Numbered from the stretch's first letter, positions 38,281 to 47,156 are shown. The stretch is DNA of 64,000 nucleotides from Aerolutibacter ruishenii (GCF_007830115.1 NZ_VLKP01000001.1:124001-188000), one strand, 5' to 3'. Made by a program: numbers and translations. Notes: a model not told the origin generated them from the sequence alone.

Positions 38281-39923
38281 GCCCAGTTTGCGTTCCCTGC
38301 AATTCTCACCAAGCTATATAGAGTCGCCCACTGTGTTCGAAGATCCTCGTAGCTGGCTTGATGCTCGTAGCCCTCCGTTCGCCCTTTGGCGTTCACCCGC
38401 GCAAACTCTCCTCGCCCTTCGCTCCCGTGACGAAAGCGGGCAGCTACGGAACTGCCTGCCGGAGCAGACCCAGATGTTGCGGGGACGGTCCCGTCGCCTG
38501 CGTCAACCGCGTCCGCAAACGAGAGCTTGAAGGGCGCGAATCCTTCGGCGGACATCTTTAGATCTCCCTCGCCGTCGTCCTCAACTAGCGCAACACCGCT
38601 CAATCGGACCACGGGCCTGCCCTTCCAATGAATTGCCGCCCAACTTCGATGACGCAAGTCGTCGCCGTAGTGAATATAGGCCGGGGTAGGAAACCGTTCC
38701 GAAATGGCGTCTTGAAACGCTTTTACCGCCTCGATGCGCACGTCAAATTTGTCAAACCTGCTCGCTCCGCGCTTTGAAGGAGCTACTCCAGCCGGATCCA
38801 AGTGCTTTTCGTTATGCGCTGGCACCAACCCATACCACTCCCGACTCTTGTAGATCTCCTCGTACGGATCCTTCTCCGGGAGCCATTGCGCATCGTTGTC
38901 AACCATGCCGCCGAGCTTCAACCATGGCTTTCCCCCGTTGTAATCGCTGGTGGGTACCAGCTCCAACGCACCAGGAGAGTTGGCCATCACGGCCGTGACT
39001 TCCGCGGCGTTGCTACCAAGGATGACTTGGGCGACACCGTCATATCCGCAGCGGCAATGATGATAGGTGGCGGGTGCGCCGGTCGCCGGCATCACGCCAT
39101 GAACTACTCCCAGTAACTTCCCGTAGTCATGGAGGCACGCAACTGCGCGCCCCACCAGCCCGCCCATGGAATGGGTCACCAGGATGACCTTCTCCGCGGC
39201 TTCGCCGGTGCGCTTGTAGTGAGCAAGTACGACGTCGTCGATGTAACGGATGATGTCCGCACCTGAGTCTTTATTGGACTGCAGCCAGTTGTATCCACCA
39301 GCCCAAACGTCGTATCGGTATTGGGCGGCATGTTGCAGGTCATCCATGGTCAACGGCGCGCCTTGCATCTCATCCCCATAGTCGGTTGGATTTCGCAGCC
39401 CCTCTTCGCTCCACCATCGCAGGAGCTCGCCCGACTCCATGATGTTGTTGAGTGTCCGCTCCATCTGACACATCACTGGCTGGTAGGCGGAACGCATAAC
39501 CGTTCCCCAGCCTCGCTTTTTCGCGGTTTCTTTGTCCAGCGTTCCCTCTGTATCGATGGGACCGCGGGGATCGATCAGTACATTGCTGGGATCCAGCCGG
39601 CGCTGACGTGTCGCAGCACCACGAAACCAATAGCTGAACAGCTGACCGACGGCACTGAGGATTGGACCGACGCCATCCATGTTGGGCGGCCGCCATACAG
39701 CTTCCCCCTTCTCTGCACCGCTCTTGTTCTTGCCGGCAGACTGCAGGTTGGTGCCCATGATCCCCGGAAGAAACACGATAGGTATAACCGCGGAGGGACC
39801 CGCCAAGATGACGCATTCCGTTGCATCTGCCTCGGGCGTCAGAACAGTGGTCGCGGTAGGGCACTCTCCATGTCTGGCTTGCAGCGGAACAATGTAGGGC
39901 TGATCAATCCTTGTCTCGTACAC
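38277..39923 (-). CDS. T6SS lipase effector, Tle4/PGAP1-like alpha/beta hydrolase
   Basis: A 548-residue protein without a signal peptide. The nucleophile elbow is VILVTHSMGGLVGRAV (GxSxG variant THSMG), preceded by IPIVFLPGIMGTNLQSAGKN, the oxyanion-hole region of LCAT/PGAP1-like lipases. Candidate acid and His lie near DAGDGTVPATSG and YEHQASYED. Start GTG 39923 lies 3 bp after the vgrG stop, and the Tli4-like immunity gene overlaps its end. The set vgrG-lipase-Tli4 matches known Tle4 (TplE-like) phospholipase modules that attack the periplasmic membrane face of rival cells. Specificity (A1/A2) is not readable. Confidence 0.82.
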   Translation of the reverse strand: MYETRIDQPYIVPLQARHGECPTATTVLTPEADATECVILAGPSAVIPIVFLPGIMGTNLQSAGKNKSGAEKGEAVWRPPNMDGVGPILSAVGQLFSYWFRGAATRQRRLDPSNVLIDPRGPIDTEGTLDKETAKKRGWGTVMRSAYQPVMCQMERTLNNIMESGELLRWWSEEGLRNPTDYGDEMQGAPLTMDDLQHAAQYRYDVWAGGYNWLQSNKDSGADIIRYIDDVVLAHYKRTGEAAEKVILVTHSMGGLVGRAVACLHDYGKLLGVVHGVMPATGAPATYHHCRCGYDGVAQVILGSNAAEVTAVMANSPGALELVPTSDYNGGKPWLKLGGMVDNDAQWLPEKDPYEEIYKSREWYGLVPAHNEKHLDPAGVAPSKRGASRFDKFDVRIEAVKAFQDAISERFPTPAYIHYGDDLRHRSWAAIHWKGRPVVRLSGVALVEDDGEGDLKMSAEGFAPFKLSFADAVDAGDGTVPATSGSAPAGSSVAARFRHGSEGRGEFARVNAKGRTEGYEHQASYEDLRTQWATLYSLVRIAGNANWA

Positions 39924-39926
39924 GGC

Positions 39927-42866
39927 TCATTCCTTGCCTAACACTCGAATCCTTACTTGCTCCGGCCCCAGTCCCTTCTGGATGGGCAATCGACCCTCAC
40001 CGTCAGTGACCAGCCGCAGGATGGCCCCATCTTGCCGGCTGACCTCCACACGCATATTTGCCATCGGCGTGCCCCGGACGCGATCGCGGACCACGTAGCG
40101 TTGATCGAACCGACTCTGGGGCCAGTTGTTCATTTCTCGACTGAGGTGCGCCGGCCCCACGAACTCCTTCCTCCCCGCATGCACCGTGATCTGCCCCGGG
40201 CACGCGATGGCGATGTTCCCGCCTTCAATCGTGATGCTCGCACCGCCGCTGGTCGCCAGATGCACCGCCTTGCCTGCTGCCAATTCCACTTCCGCGTGGG
40301 CACTTACAACGCGCAGGCCTTCGCGGGCCTGAAGCTTGATTGAGTCGTTCTGGGCCTGCAGATCCAGGTCGCCTTCCGCAGTGACGAGGCTCAAGGCCAC
40401 GTCTTCTTCCAGCGCCCCCTCCACAGTGCCCGCCAGCCAGCCGATGGCCTGGCCTGCGTGCAGGCGCAGGTCGCCGGCTACGGCCAGGTTGCTGGCTTGG
40501 CCGCTGGCCAGGGTCAGGGTCTTACCTGTGCTCCAGTGCAAGCTCTGACCGGCGACGAGGCCGATGCCAGCCGGCGCGGCCAAGCCCAGTAGGGCGTCGG
40601 CCATGTGCGGCACATCGGCCCCGCCAGTTTTTCCAGCGTCTTTCCCGGCCGCCCGCGCAGGTGTGCCACTCACCCCTGGCGCAGTCGACGCGCTGAGCCA
40701 ATCCGCGCCCGGCACCAACGCCCGCGCACTGGCATGCAACGCGCGCAGCGGTGGCGCATCGGCGGCCAGCGCGGACTGTCCGGGTGCGTTCACGCCCGCG
40801 TGTGCGGACAGGCGGCAGGTCGTATGGGTGATGGCTATGCCTGACATCGATGCGGCAAGTTCGGCCGCCTGTTTGAGCAGGGCTACGGCCGACACGTGCT
40901 CACCCGCGGGCGCGTCTTCATTGGCGCCGTAGGCACTGATCCACAACCCCCGCTCGGCACGCAGCGCGCCCCACAAGTCGGTGCGCAGCTCGAAGCCACC
41001 CCCGCGCGCAGCACCCCGGTGGTTGTCGTCCTGGTGGATCAGGTAGCCCAGGGTGAGTTCGCTTGCGGCATGGGTGGTCGCCAGTTGCAGGCGCAGCTCG
41101 CCGTCGCTGTCATCCAGCACCAACCGGTTGTGGCCGGCACCGCCGAACTCCTTCGATTTGAAGCCCACCATGGCCGCCGCATTGCGGTCGCCCTCGGGCC
41201 CCGGACTGGCCCCGTGCCACGGCGGGGCGGCACCGCCAGACAGATTGCCCTTGCCGCCCGGGGCCGGATCACCGCGACCGTTGTAGACCGTGCCCACCAC
41301 CACCGGCCGGTCGACGTCGCCCTCCAGGAAGGCCACCAGGACCTCCTGGCCAATGCGCGGCAGGAACTGCATGCCGAACCCGGGCCCCGCATAGCGCTGG
41401 GCGACCCGCAACCAGCACGAGTCCAGGGCGGTGGCGGCTTCATTGCCATCGCTGCGCGGCCCCGCCACATCGCCGTCCTGCCAATGGAAGCGCACCCGGA
41501 TGCGCCCCATTGCATCACAGTTCAGTTCGTGGGCACCGTTGGCGTGTAGCGCACCGTCAGGCCCAACCACACGGGCGGTCTGGTAGCCGACACGCGCCTT
41601 CTCCACCCGCATCGGACGCCAGCTCTTGGCGCGCGGCTGGGCGATGAAGGCGTTCGCGTACCCGACCCGATGCGCGGTGGTTCGCACCGCGGCCCACGTG
41701 GTGGCGTCGACATCGGGCACCGCATCCGGCAGCCCGTCCCCGAAAACCTGCAGGCCTTCGGGCAGCGGATTGGTGCCCGCATGCCAGACGCCCAGCACGG
41801 CCAAGTCGGACGGCGGCGTGGCACCACCCTCCTGTGGCGCCGCCAATAGCCTGAAGCCAACACCCGCGCGCAGGCCACGAGCCGTCCCTGTCCCCACCCA
41901 TTGCGCCTGCTGTGCCTCCATCGCGCACGCCATCAGGCCCACCGCGTGTTCGGCATGGGTGCGGCTGGCAAAGGGATAGGCACCCAACGGCGCATAGTGC
42001 TCCAGCCCCACATCAAGACCGGATGGCCGATGCAGCGGTGCAGCCGCCGTCACCGTGGTCATGGTGCGGTAGTCCGTCCCGAGCACCGTGAGGGACGTGG
42101 CACCCAGTGTTTGCATCACCCCGATCGCGGTGATGGCATCGTATTCTTCCGCCGCGTCGGCGCGGTGCAACCGGATACCGGTTGATGCCGTCGACACATC
42201 CGGCAGGACCGTGCTATCCGAAAAGATCACCAGGCGATGTCCGGCAGGCGCGTCGGGTGCCTCTTCCAACCGCACCCCCAGGCCCTCTTCCGCGAGCAGC
42301 CGAGCCAGGAAGTGGGCGTCGGATTCCCGGTACTGCACGCAGTAGCTGCGGAGTGGCCGATGGGCTAGGAAAGGCCCGACATCGTCCGCGACGCGCCAAT
42401 CCGCCCACGGCGAGTAGTCGGCCAGCACCGTTTGCACAATGGCCAGCAGGCCGGCTTGCTGGAAGACGCGACTGTGCCGACTCTGGGTCAGCAGCCACGG
42501 CCAAGGCACCAGTTGCAGCCGGTGCCGAAACGCCCGCAGGTCCCCACCCCGCTGCTGGACGGAGGCGACCAGTCCGCTCCGCGACACGCCACTGCCGTCG
42601 GCGGCCCGCGTGGCCAGCGTGGCGGGCTGCCCGATGGCCGCGGTGAGGTCGGGCGAGGTGGCCAGCAGGTCCACCCAGTACTCGGCGAGTACCAGATCGG
42701 GGGTTACGGGATGCGGGCCCAGCGCCTCGCGGCCGTGCCAGCAGGTCACCACCCACGCGGCATGGGCGGGCGCCAGGGCCGGCACCTCTAGGCTATGGGG
42801 GCGGGCTGCGCCGGACAGGCGCAGCCAATCGGCCAGACGGCCGGGAACAGAAACTCCGCTGTTCAT
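39927..42866 (-). CDS. vgrG: type VI secretion tip protein VgrG with C-terminal extension
   Basis: A 979-residue spike protein. The N-terminal gp27-like half contains SRHSRVFQQAGLLAIVQTVL and YRESDAHFLARLLAEEGLGV. The gp5 OB-fold segment has MGRIRVRFHWQDGD, CWLRVAQRYAGPGFGMQFLP and RIGQEVLVAFLEGDVDRPVV. A DUF2345-type beta-helix follows (ITIEGGNIAIACPGQITVHA). The last about 70 residues, with VRDRVRGTPMANMRVEVSRQ and LRLVTDGEGRLPIQKGLG, look like a transthyretin/carboxypeptidase-regulatory adaptor that could dock the downstream lipase. ATG 42866 was chosen over an ATG 63 bp upstream. No core T6SS genes are in the window, so this is an orphan island. Confidence 0.93.
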   Translation of the reverse strand: MNSGVSVPGRLADWLRLSGAARPHSLEVPALAPAHAAWVVTCWHGREALGPHPVTPDLVLAEYWVDLLATSPDLTAAIGQPATLATRAADGSGVSRSGLVASVQQRGGDLRAFRHRLQLVPWPWLLTQSRHSRVFQQAGLLAIVQTVLADYSPWADWRVADDVGPFLAHRPLRSYCVQYRESDAHFLARLLAEEGLGVRLEEAPDAPAGHRLVIFSDSTVLPDVSTASTGIRLHRADAAEEYDAITAIGVMQTLGATSLTVLGTDYRTMTTVTAAAPLHRPSGLDVGLEHYAPLGAYPFASRTHAEHAVGLMACAMEAQQAQWVGTGTARGLRAGVGFRLLAAPQEGGATPPSDLAVLGVWHAGTNPLPEGLQVFGDGLPDAVPDVDATTWAAVRTTAHRVGYANAFIAQPRAKSWRPMRVEKARVGYQTARVVGPDGALHANGAHELNCDAMGRIRVRFHWQDGDVAGPRSDGNEAATALDSCWLRVAQRYAGPGFGMQFLPRIGQEVLVAFLEGDVDRPVVVGTVYNGRGDPAPGGKGNLSGGAAPPWHGASPGPEGDRNAAAMVGFKSKEFGGAGHNRLVLDDSDGELRLQLATTHAASELTLGYLIHQDDNHRGAARGGGFELRTDLWGALRAERGLWISAYGANEDAPAGEHVSAVALLKQAAELAASMSGIAITHTTCRLSAHAGVNAPGQSALAADAPPLRALHASARALVPGADWLSASTAPGVSGTPARAAGKDAGKTGGADVPHMADALLGLAAPAGIGLVAGQSLHWSTGKTLTLASGQASNLAVAGDLRLHAGQAIGWLAGTVEGALEEDVALSLVTAEGDLDLQAQNDSIKLQAREGLRVVSAHAEVELAAGKAVHLATSGGASITIEGGNIAIACPGQITVHAGRKEFVGPAHLSREMNNWPQSRFDQRYVVRDRVRGTPMANMRVEVSRQDGAILRLVTDGEGRLPIQKGLGPEQVRIRVLGKE

Positions 42867-42936
42867 GTGTCTCTCCGTGACAACGGCGACAGCGTAGCCC
42901 AGCGCGGGCGCGGTTGTCTCGCTGATCACCGAATGA

Positions 42937-42988
42937 TGTGACCCTTTACGTCACTTTGTCGACCCGCAAGGTGACGTCATTGGTCACA
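42937..42988. promoter_or_regulatory. cluster of GTGAC/GTCAC half-sites upstream of pilA
   Basis: TGTGACC at 42937-42943 and its complement GGTCACA at 42982-42988 bracket two further half-sites, CGTCAC (42949-42954) and GGTGACGTCA (42970-42979). Relative to the predicted pilA start site this is about -150 to -100, where enhancer-binding proteins such as PilR bind. Which protein binds is inference. Confidence 0.45.
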
Positions 42989-43062
42989 CAGTCAGGTCAA
43001 TTCATTGCATCCGGCGTGACTGCGGCAACACTTTCGGCAACCCAAGGCGCCGTGTCCGCACT

Positions 43063-43077
43063 TGGCATTGTTTATGC
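43063..43077 (+). promoter_or_regulatory. sigma-54 promoter of pilA
   Basis: TGGCATTGTTTATGC has the diagnostic GG (-24) and GC (-12) dinucleotides exactly 10 bp apart and agrees with the TGGCAC-N5-TTGC consensus at most positions. Transcription would start near 43089, leaving a leader of about 90 bp before the pilA ATG. Confidence 0.72.
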
Positions 43078-43177
43078 GTATGCTCTTGGTGCACGTGCAC
43101 CAGCACGGCAAGCCGACGGACCGGGGAAGCCGGACCTGCAGGCACGTGAGCTCTAAATCACTCCTAGGGGAAATACC

Positions 43178-43639
43178 ATGAAGAAGAACATGCAAGGCTT
43201 CACCCTGATCGAACTGATGATCGTTGTGGCGATCATCGCTATTCTGATGGCGATCGCGATTCCCGCGTATCAGGACTACACCGTTCGTGCCCGAGTCAGC
43301 GAGGCGGTTAACCTCGTCGCGCCCGCCAAGCTTTCTGTGGCCGAATACACCCAAGACAAGGGCTCACTCCCGACTGACTCCGCCGCCGCTGGCTACACCA
43401 GCGCGTCTTCGAAGTACGTTTCGGGCATTGCCATTGCCAACGGCGTGATTACTGTCACGTTGGCCACGTCTGCTGACCTCGCCGGCATGTCCGGCCAAAC
43501 TCTAACGTTCACCCCGAATTGGACCACGGGTGCAACTCGCGTCGATTGGTCTTGCTCAATCGCCTCGAACACCAACTACAAGTACGTCCCCGCCACCTGC
43601 CGCAACACGACGGCCAGCTCTTCGGCATCCTCTAGCTAA
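43178..43639 (+). CDS. pilA: major type IV pilin PilA
   Basis: A 153-residue prepilin. Leader MKKNMQG is cut by PilD before Phe8; the mature N-terminus [20 protein letters not shown] has Glu at +5 and the hydrophobic assembly helix. The globular part carries a C-terminal Cys pair, WSCSIASN and PATCRN, forming the usual D-loop disulfide. The last residues are Ser/Thr-rich ([11 protein letters not shown]), unusual and resembling C-terminal serine targets of pilin O-glycosylation. AGGGGA lies upstream of the ATG. A strong terminator follows 31 bp after the stop. Confidence 0.96.
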   Translation: MKKNMQGFTLIELMIVVAIIAILMAIAIPAYQDYTVRARVSEAVNLVAPAKLSVAEYTQDKGSLPTDSAAAGYTSASSKYVSGIAIANGVITVTLATSADLAGMSGQTLTFTPNWTTGATRVDWSCSIASNTNYKYVPATCRNTTASSSASSS

Positions 43640-43646
43640 AAGCGCA

Positions 43647-45368
43647 ATGCTGACCGTGATGGACCCAAAGGACCCCGGCATCGCCCGGGGTCTTTTTTTC
43701 GCGAAAGCCAAACCTGTAGCTATTTCGGCCATTATTGCGTTCACAATCACGCTCGTTTGGCTGAAAAGCGGGTTTTCAGCTTTTGACGACGGCGCCTATG
43801 CCTGGGCAATGGAAGAGCTTTTCTCTGGCAAGGTACTTCATCGGGACGTGCCTTGGCCCCACCCCGGTTACGTACTGTGGATCCTCCTGCCCTTTGAGCG
43901 TTTTCTGGAGCAGGACATTGCGAATTACCGCGCGCCCCTGCCGTGGCTCGCGGCCTTTACAAGCGCATGTGTGACCACACTCTTCCGCAACCCTTCTGCT
44001 TCGACGGGCGCACTTTGTGGCATCACTATTTCCGCTCTTGGGTTTGTTCAATTCGCCACCTACAGCGCGAGTTGGTTTGCGGTCGCGTGCATGGCGGGGA
44101 GCGTTGCAGCGGCACACAACTCCCGTAGCACCTCAGGAGCAAGCCGCACTATCCTAATTGTCACAGCGGGCTCGTTCGCTGGACTGGCATTTGGCTTTCG
44201 CGGCCCAAACGGGGTAGCAGCCTTGGTTGCCAGCTGCATGATAATCGCGCAAGTCGAAGCGAATTCTTCGCTACGGCCCGCCTCAGCATTAGACGTGGGG
44301 CTTGGAATGTGTTTCGCCCTGGCGGGACTCGTGATTTTCGCGCTGGCGGGCGACATTGAAAAGATCTACCTCGCAACCCCAGCAGTGCTAGCTTGCGGGC
44401 TAGCGACAGCAGCGGCCCTGCGAGGGAAACTTAAAACCCAAATCATCACGCTAGTCCAGCTAGCGCTCGGCTTCTTGTTGTCAATATCGCCGATAATTGC
44501 GTGGGCCATTGTCAATAACGCCACACGCGAAATATTGACTGACATTTATGAAATACCTCTTAGGATAAGCAAGGGTGTGGACCCCTACCACCCAAATGGC
44601 ATCAAAGATCTCATCTCGCAATTCCTAGAAATAATCGACGGGAACTTATCCGGCATCACGTCGATGAACCTGATAGTGTTTCTCCTATTCGTAGCGAGCC
44701 CCGCCATCACAGTCCTCGCGCTGCGCAGAACGAACCAAAGCCCACACCCATCCTCAATGTGGATTCTTGCGGCATTCTCGGCAGTGGGGATACTTTCCTT
44801 GCCTCGGCTTCTCTACGCTTGCTATGTCATCCCATTTACAGCGCTTACCATTTACCAATGCTTTGAGCAGCGCAAGCGCTCCGGAATTACCCTCCTCTTA
44901 CTGTGCGGAGTTTTTCTTTTCATTTCCCCCAGAGGATTATTCCCGGGTAGCTTTGGGTGGATGACCAACAAGTCAGGTATTGAGGTCGCGACATGTCCAG
45001 TTGACAGATGCTCGGTAAAGCTTGACGCAAGAGCCGCCAGCTTCTTCAAAACGGACATTGAAGTACTTCGCAACGCATACACCCCGGACACTCCCTATGT
45101 AATTCTGCACACTTCCGCCCCTTACGTTTACTTTCTCGACAACCCAACCCCCTTCACCCTGAATCGATACGACTATCTTGGCAGTTATGAAGAGACCGCT
45201 AGTTTTCGCTCGGAGTTTTTGTCGAACCCGAAGTTGATAGTCGCCGTTCCCCGGGACGAGGCAGATAAACATCAAGCACTTCTTACGGACTACAATCTGG
45301 ACAAGACGGAAGGGCGATGGCTATTTTATAAGAGGGCAGCTGTCCAGCTAAGAACGAACTCGCCATGA
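43647..45368 (+). CDS. polytopic membrane protein, probable GT-C fold (pilin) glycosyltransferase
   Basis: About 573 residues with 10 or more predicted membrane helices, starting with ISAIIAFTITLVWLKSG. The first periplasmic loop has FSAFDDGAYAWAMEELFSGK, an acidic pair placed as in GT-C glycosyltransferases (ArnT, PMT, TfpW types). A soluble C-terminal domain of about 110 residues follows (DVEVLRNAYTPDTPYVILHT-like region). It lies between pilA and pilB, where pilin-modifying genes occur in Pseudomonas. GC content is roughly half, far below its neighbours, indicating horizontal acquisition. The start is uncertain: ATG 43647 and 43659 both precede the pilA terminator, and no good alternative lies after it. 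Function is inferred. Confidence 0.62.
   Translation: MLTVMDPKDPGIARGLFFAKAKPVAISAIIAFTITLVWLKSGFSAFDDGAYAWAMEELFSGKVLHRDVPWPHPGYVLWILLPFERFLEQDIANYRAPLPWLAAFTSACVTTLFRNPSASTGALCGITISALGFVQFATYSASWFAVACMAGSVAAAHNSRSTSGASRTILIVTAGSFAGLAFGFRGPNGVAALVASCMIIAQVEANSSLRPASALDVGLGMCFALAGLVIFALAGDIEKIYLATPAVLACGLATAAALRGKLKTQIITLVQLALGFLLSISPIIAWAIVNNATREILTDIYEIPLRISKGVDPYHPNGIKDLISQFLEIIDGNLSGITSMNLIVFLLFVASPAITVLALRRTNQSPHPSSMWILAAFSAVGILSLPRLLYACYVIPFTALTIYQCFEQRKRSGITLLLLCGVFLFISPRGLFPGSFGWMTNKSGIEVATCPVDRCSVKLDARAASFFKTDIEVLRNAYTPDTPYVILHTSAPYVYFLDNPTPFTLNRYDYLGSYEETASFRSEFLSNPKLIVAVPRDEADKHQALLTDYNLDKTEGRWLFYKRAAVQLRTNSP
43671..43699 (+). terminator. intrinsic terminator after pilA, inside the 5' end of the next ORF
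   Basis: GACCCCGG / CCGGGGTC form a perfect 8-bp stem with a 6-nt loop and are followed by seven Ts. It would release most transcripts after pilA, giving pilin excess over pilB-pilC-pilD. Confidence 0.9.
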
Positions 45369-45425
45369 ACTCGTTCGATGTCTGACAAAGGCCTGCGTAA
45401 GCATCTCTTCCTGAAGGACACCTAT

Positions 45426-47153
45426 ATGAGCGCGACTGCAAACGCCAATCTGGTGGGAGTTACTGGTATTGCACGGCGCTTGGTCTTAGATGGCGCGCTG
45501 GATGAACAACGCGCGCGTGAAGCAATGGCAACCGCCACGGCGGACCGCAAGCCATTGGGCCTTTGGCTTGCCGAGCAACGCTGGGTCACCCCCGCGCAAT
45601 TAGCGGCTGCTAATTCTGTCGAGTTCGGCACGCCCCTGTTTGACGTAGGCGCTCTGGATCCAGCCCTCTCGGCCATCAAGTTGGTCGACGAAGAGCTGCT
45701 GCGTAAGCACAACGTCCTTCCGTTACTTAAGCGCGGTAACCGCGTGTACCTGGGCGTTTCTGATCCCACCAACACTGCCGCTCTGGATGCCATCAAATTT
45801 CAGACCAACCTGGTCGTGGACGCCGTGCTGGTGGACGAGGACCGTATTCGCCGAACGCTAGACCAGTGGTTGGCGGCAGCGGACGCTCTGGCCGGTGATA
45901 TGGACGACGGTGAAGGTCTCGAAAAGCTGGAGGTATCGGGCGGCGAGGATGACATTGCCGCCGGTGACGCTGGCGTAGACGCGAAGGGCGACGACACCCC
46001 GGTCGTCAAATTCGTCAACAAGGTGCTGGTCGACGCTATCCGCCGTGGCGCCTCGGATATCCATTTCGAGCCCTACGAGACGGACTACCGCGTACGCCTG
46101 CGTATTGATGGCCTGCTCAAGCAGGTGGCCAAGGTGCCACCCAAGCTCTCCCCCCGCATCGCGGCCCGCCTCAAGGTAATGGCCCAACTGGACATCGCCG
46201 AGAAGCGGGTACCCCAGGATGGTCGCATCAAGCTGAATCTGAGCAAGAGCAAGCAGATCGACTTCCGTGTCAGCACCCTGCCCACCCTGTTTGGCGAAAA
46301 GGTGGTGCTGCGTATTCTGGACGGGGGCGCCGCCAAGCTGGGCATCGACAAGCTGGGCTACGAGGAGGAGCAGAAGGCCGCCTTTCTTGAGGCCATCCAC
46401 AAGCCCTATGGCATGGTGCTGGTTACCGGCCCCACGGGTTCGGGTAAGACGGTGTCGCTGTATACCGCCCTGAACATCCTGAATGACGAGCACCGCAACA
46501 TTTCCACGGTAGAAGACCCCGTGGAAATCCGGGTGCCGGGTATCAACCAGGTGCAGATGAACATCAAGCGCGGCATGACCTTTGCCGCCGCCCTGCGCAG
46601 CTTCCTGCGCCAGGACCCGGACGTGATCATGGTCGGCGAAATCCGCGACCTCGAAACCGCCGAGATTGGCATCAAGGCGGCTCAGACCGGTCACATGGTG
46701 CTGTCTACCCTGCACACCAACGACGCCCCCCAGACCATCGCCCGCCTGATGAACATGGGTGTGGCGCCGTTCAACATCACCAGTTCGGTCACGCTGGTCA
46801 TTGCCCAGCGCCTGGCCCGCCGGCTGCATGACTGCAAGCGCAGGGTGGACCTGCCCGAGCATGCCCTACTGGCCGAGGGGTTCACCCCCGAAGAAATCGC
46901 GGCCGGACTCACGCTTTTCGAGGCCGTGGGTTGCCCTGACTGCACGGAAGGGTATAAAGGACGGACGGGCATCTACCAAGTGATGCCCATGACCGAGGAG
47001 ATCCAAGAGATCATCCTCGCAGGGGGGAATGCCATGCAGATTGCCCAGGCAGCCGAGCGCTCTGGTGTCAGTGACCTGCGTCGGTCCGCCCTGCGCAAGG
47101 TCAAGGCAGGCGTCACGAGCCTCACCGAAATCAACCGTGTGACCAAGGACTAA
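45426..47153 (+). CDS. pilB: type IV pilus extension ATPase PilB
   Basis: Hexameric cytoplasmic motor that powers pilin polymerisation. 575 residues. The N-terminal MshEN-type region includes RRLVLDGALDEQRAREAMAT. The ATPase core has RRGASDIHFEPYETDYRVRL, Walker A LVTGPTGSGKTVSLYTALNI, the Asp box VEDPVEIRVPGINQVQ, Walker B DPDVIMVGEIRDLETAEIGI and the His box GHMVLSTLHTNDAP. The zinc-ribbon region keeps GCPDCTEGYKGRTGIY, but the first knuckle is reduced to a single Cys (HDCKRRV), so zinc binding may be altered. ATG 45426 follows AAGGACACC. It is 3 bp from pilC. Confidence 0.96.
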   Translation: MSATANANLVGVTGIARRLVLDGALDEQRAREAMATATADRKPLGLWLAEQRWVTPAQLAAANSVEFGTPLFDVGALDPALSAIKLVDEELLRKHNVLPLLKRGNRVYLGVSDPTNTAALDAIKFQTNLVVDAVLVDEDRIRRTLDQWLAAADALAGDMDDGEGLEKLEVSGGEDDIAAGDAGVDAKGDDTPVVKFVNKVLVDAIRRGASDIHFEPYETDYRVRLRIDGLLKQVAKVPPKLSPRIAARLKVMAQLDIAEKRVPQDGRIKLNLSKSKQIDFRVSTLPTLFGEKVVLRILDGGAAKLGIDKLGYEEEQKAAFLEAIHKPYGMVLVTGPTGSGKTVSLYTALNILNDEHRNISTVEDPVEIRVPGINQVQMNIKRGMTFAAALRSFLRQDPDVIMVGEIRDLETAEIGIKAAQTGHMVLSTLHTNDAPQTIARLMNMGVAPFNITSSVTLVIAQRLARRLHDCKRRVDLPEHALLAEGFTPEEIAAGLTLFEAVGCPDCTEGYKGRTGIYQVMPMTEEIQEIILAGGNAMQIAQAAERSGVSDLRRSALRKVKAGVTSLTEINRVTKD

Positions 47154-47156
47154 ACC

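Larger units (their letters stand above)
42867..43177. other. divergent intergenic region between vgrG and pilA
   Basis: A 311-bp control region. It holds GTGAC/GTCAC half-sites, the sigma-54 promoter and the pilA leader with Shine-Dalgarno AGGGGA (about 43166-43171). No gene is visible. No clear vgrG promoter was found near its start. Confidence 0.7.

Noticed and set aside
37261-45368. Single integrated genomic island spanning the T6SS cargo and the glycosyltransferase gene
   Set aside because: Native-looking pilA and its sigma-54 promoter lie between the two low-GC parts, and no integrase, transposase, tRNA gene or flanking direct repeats were seen; two separate cargo events are more likely.
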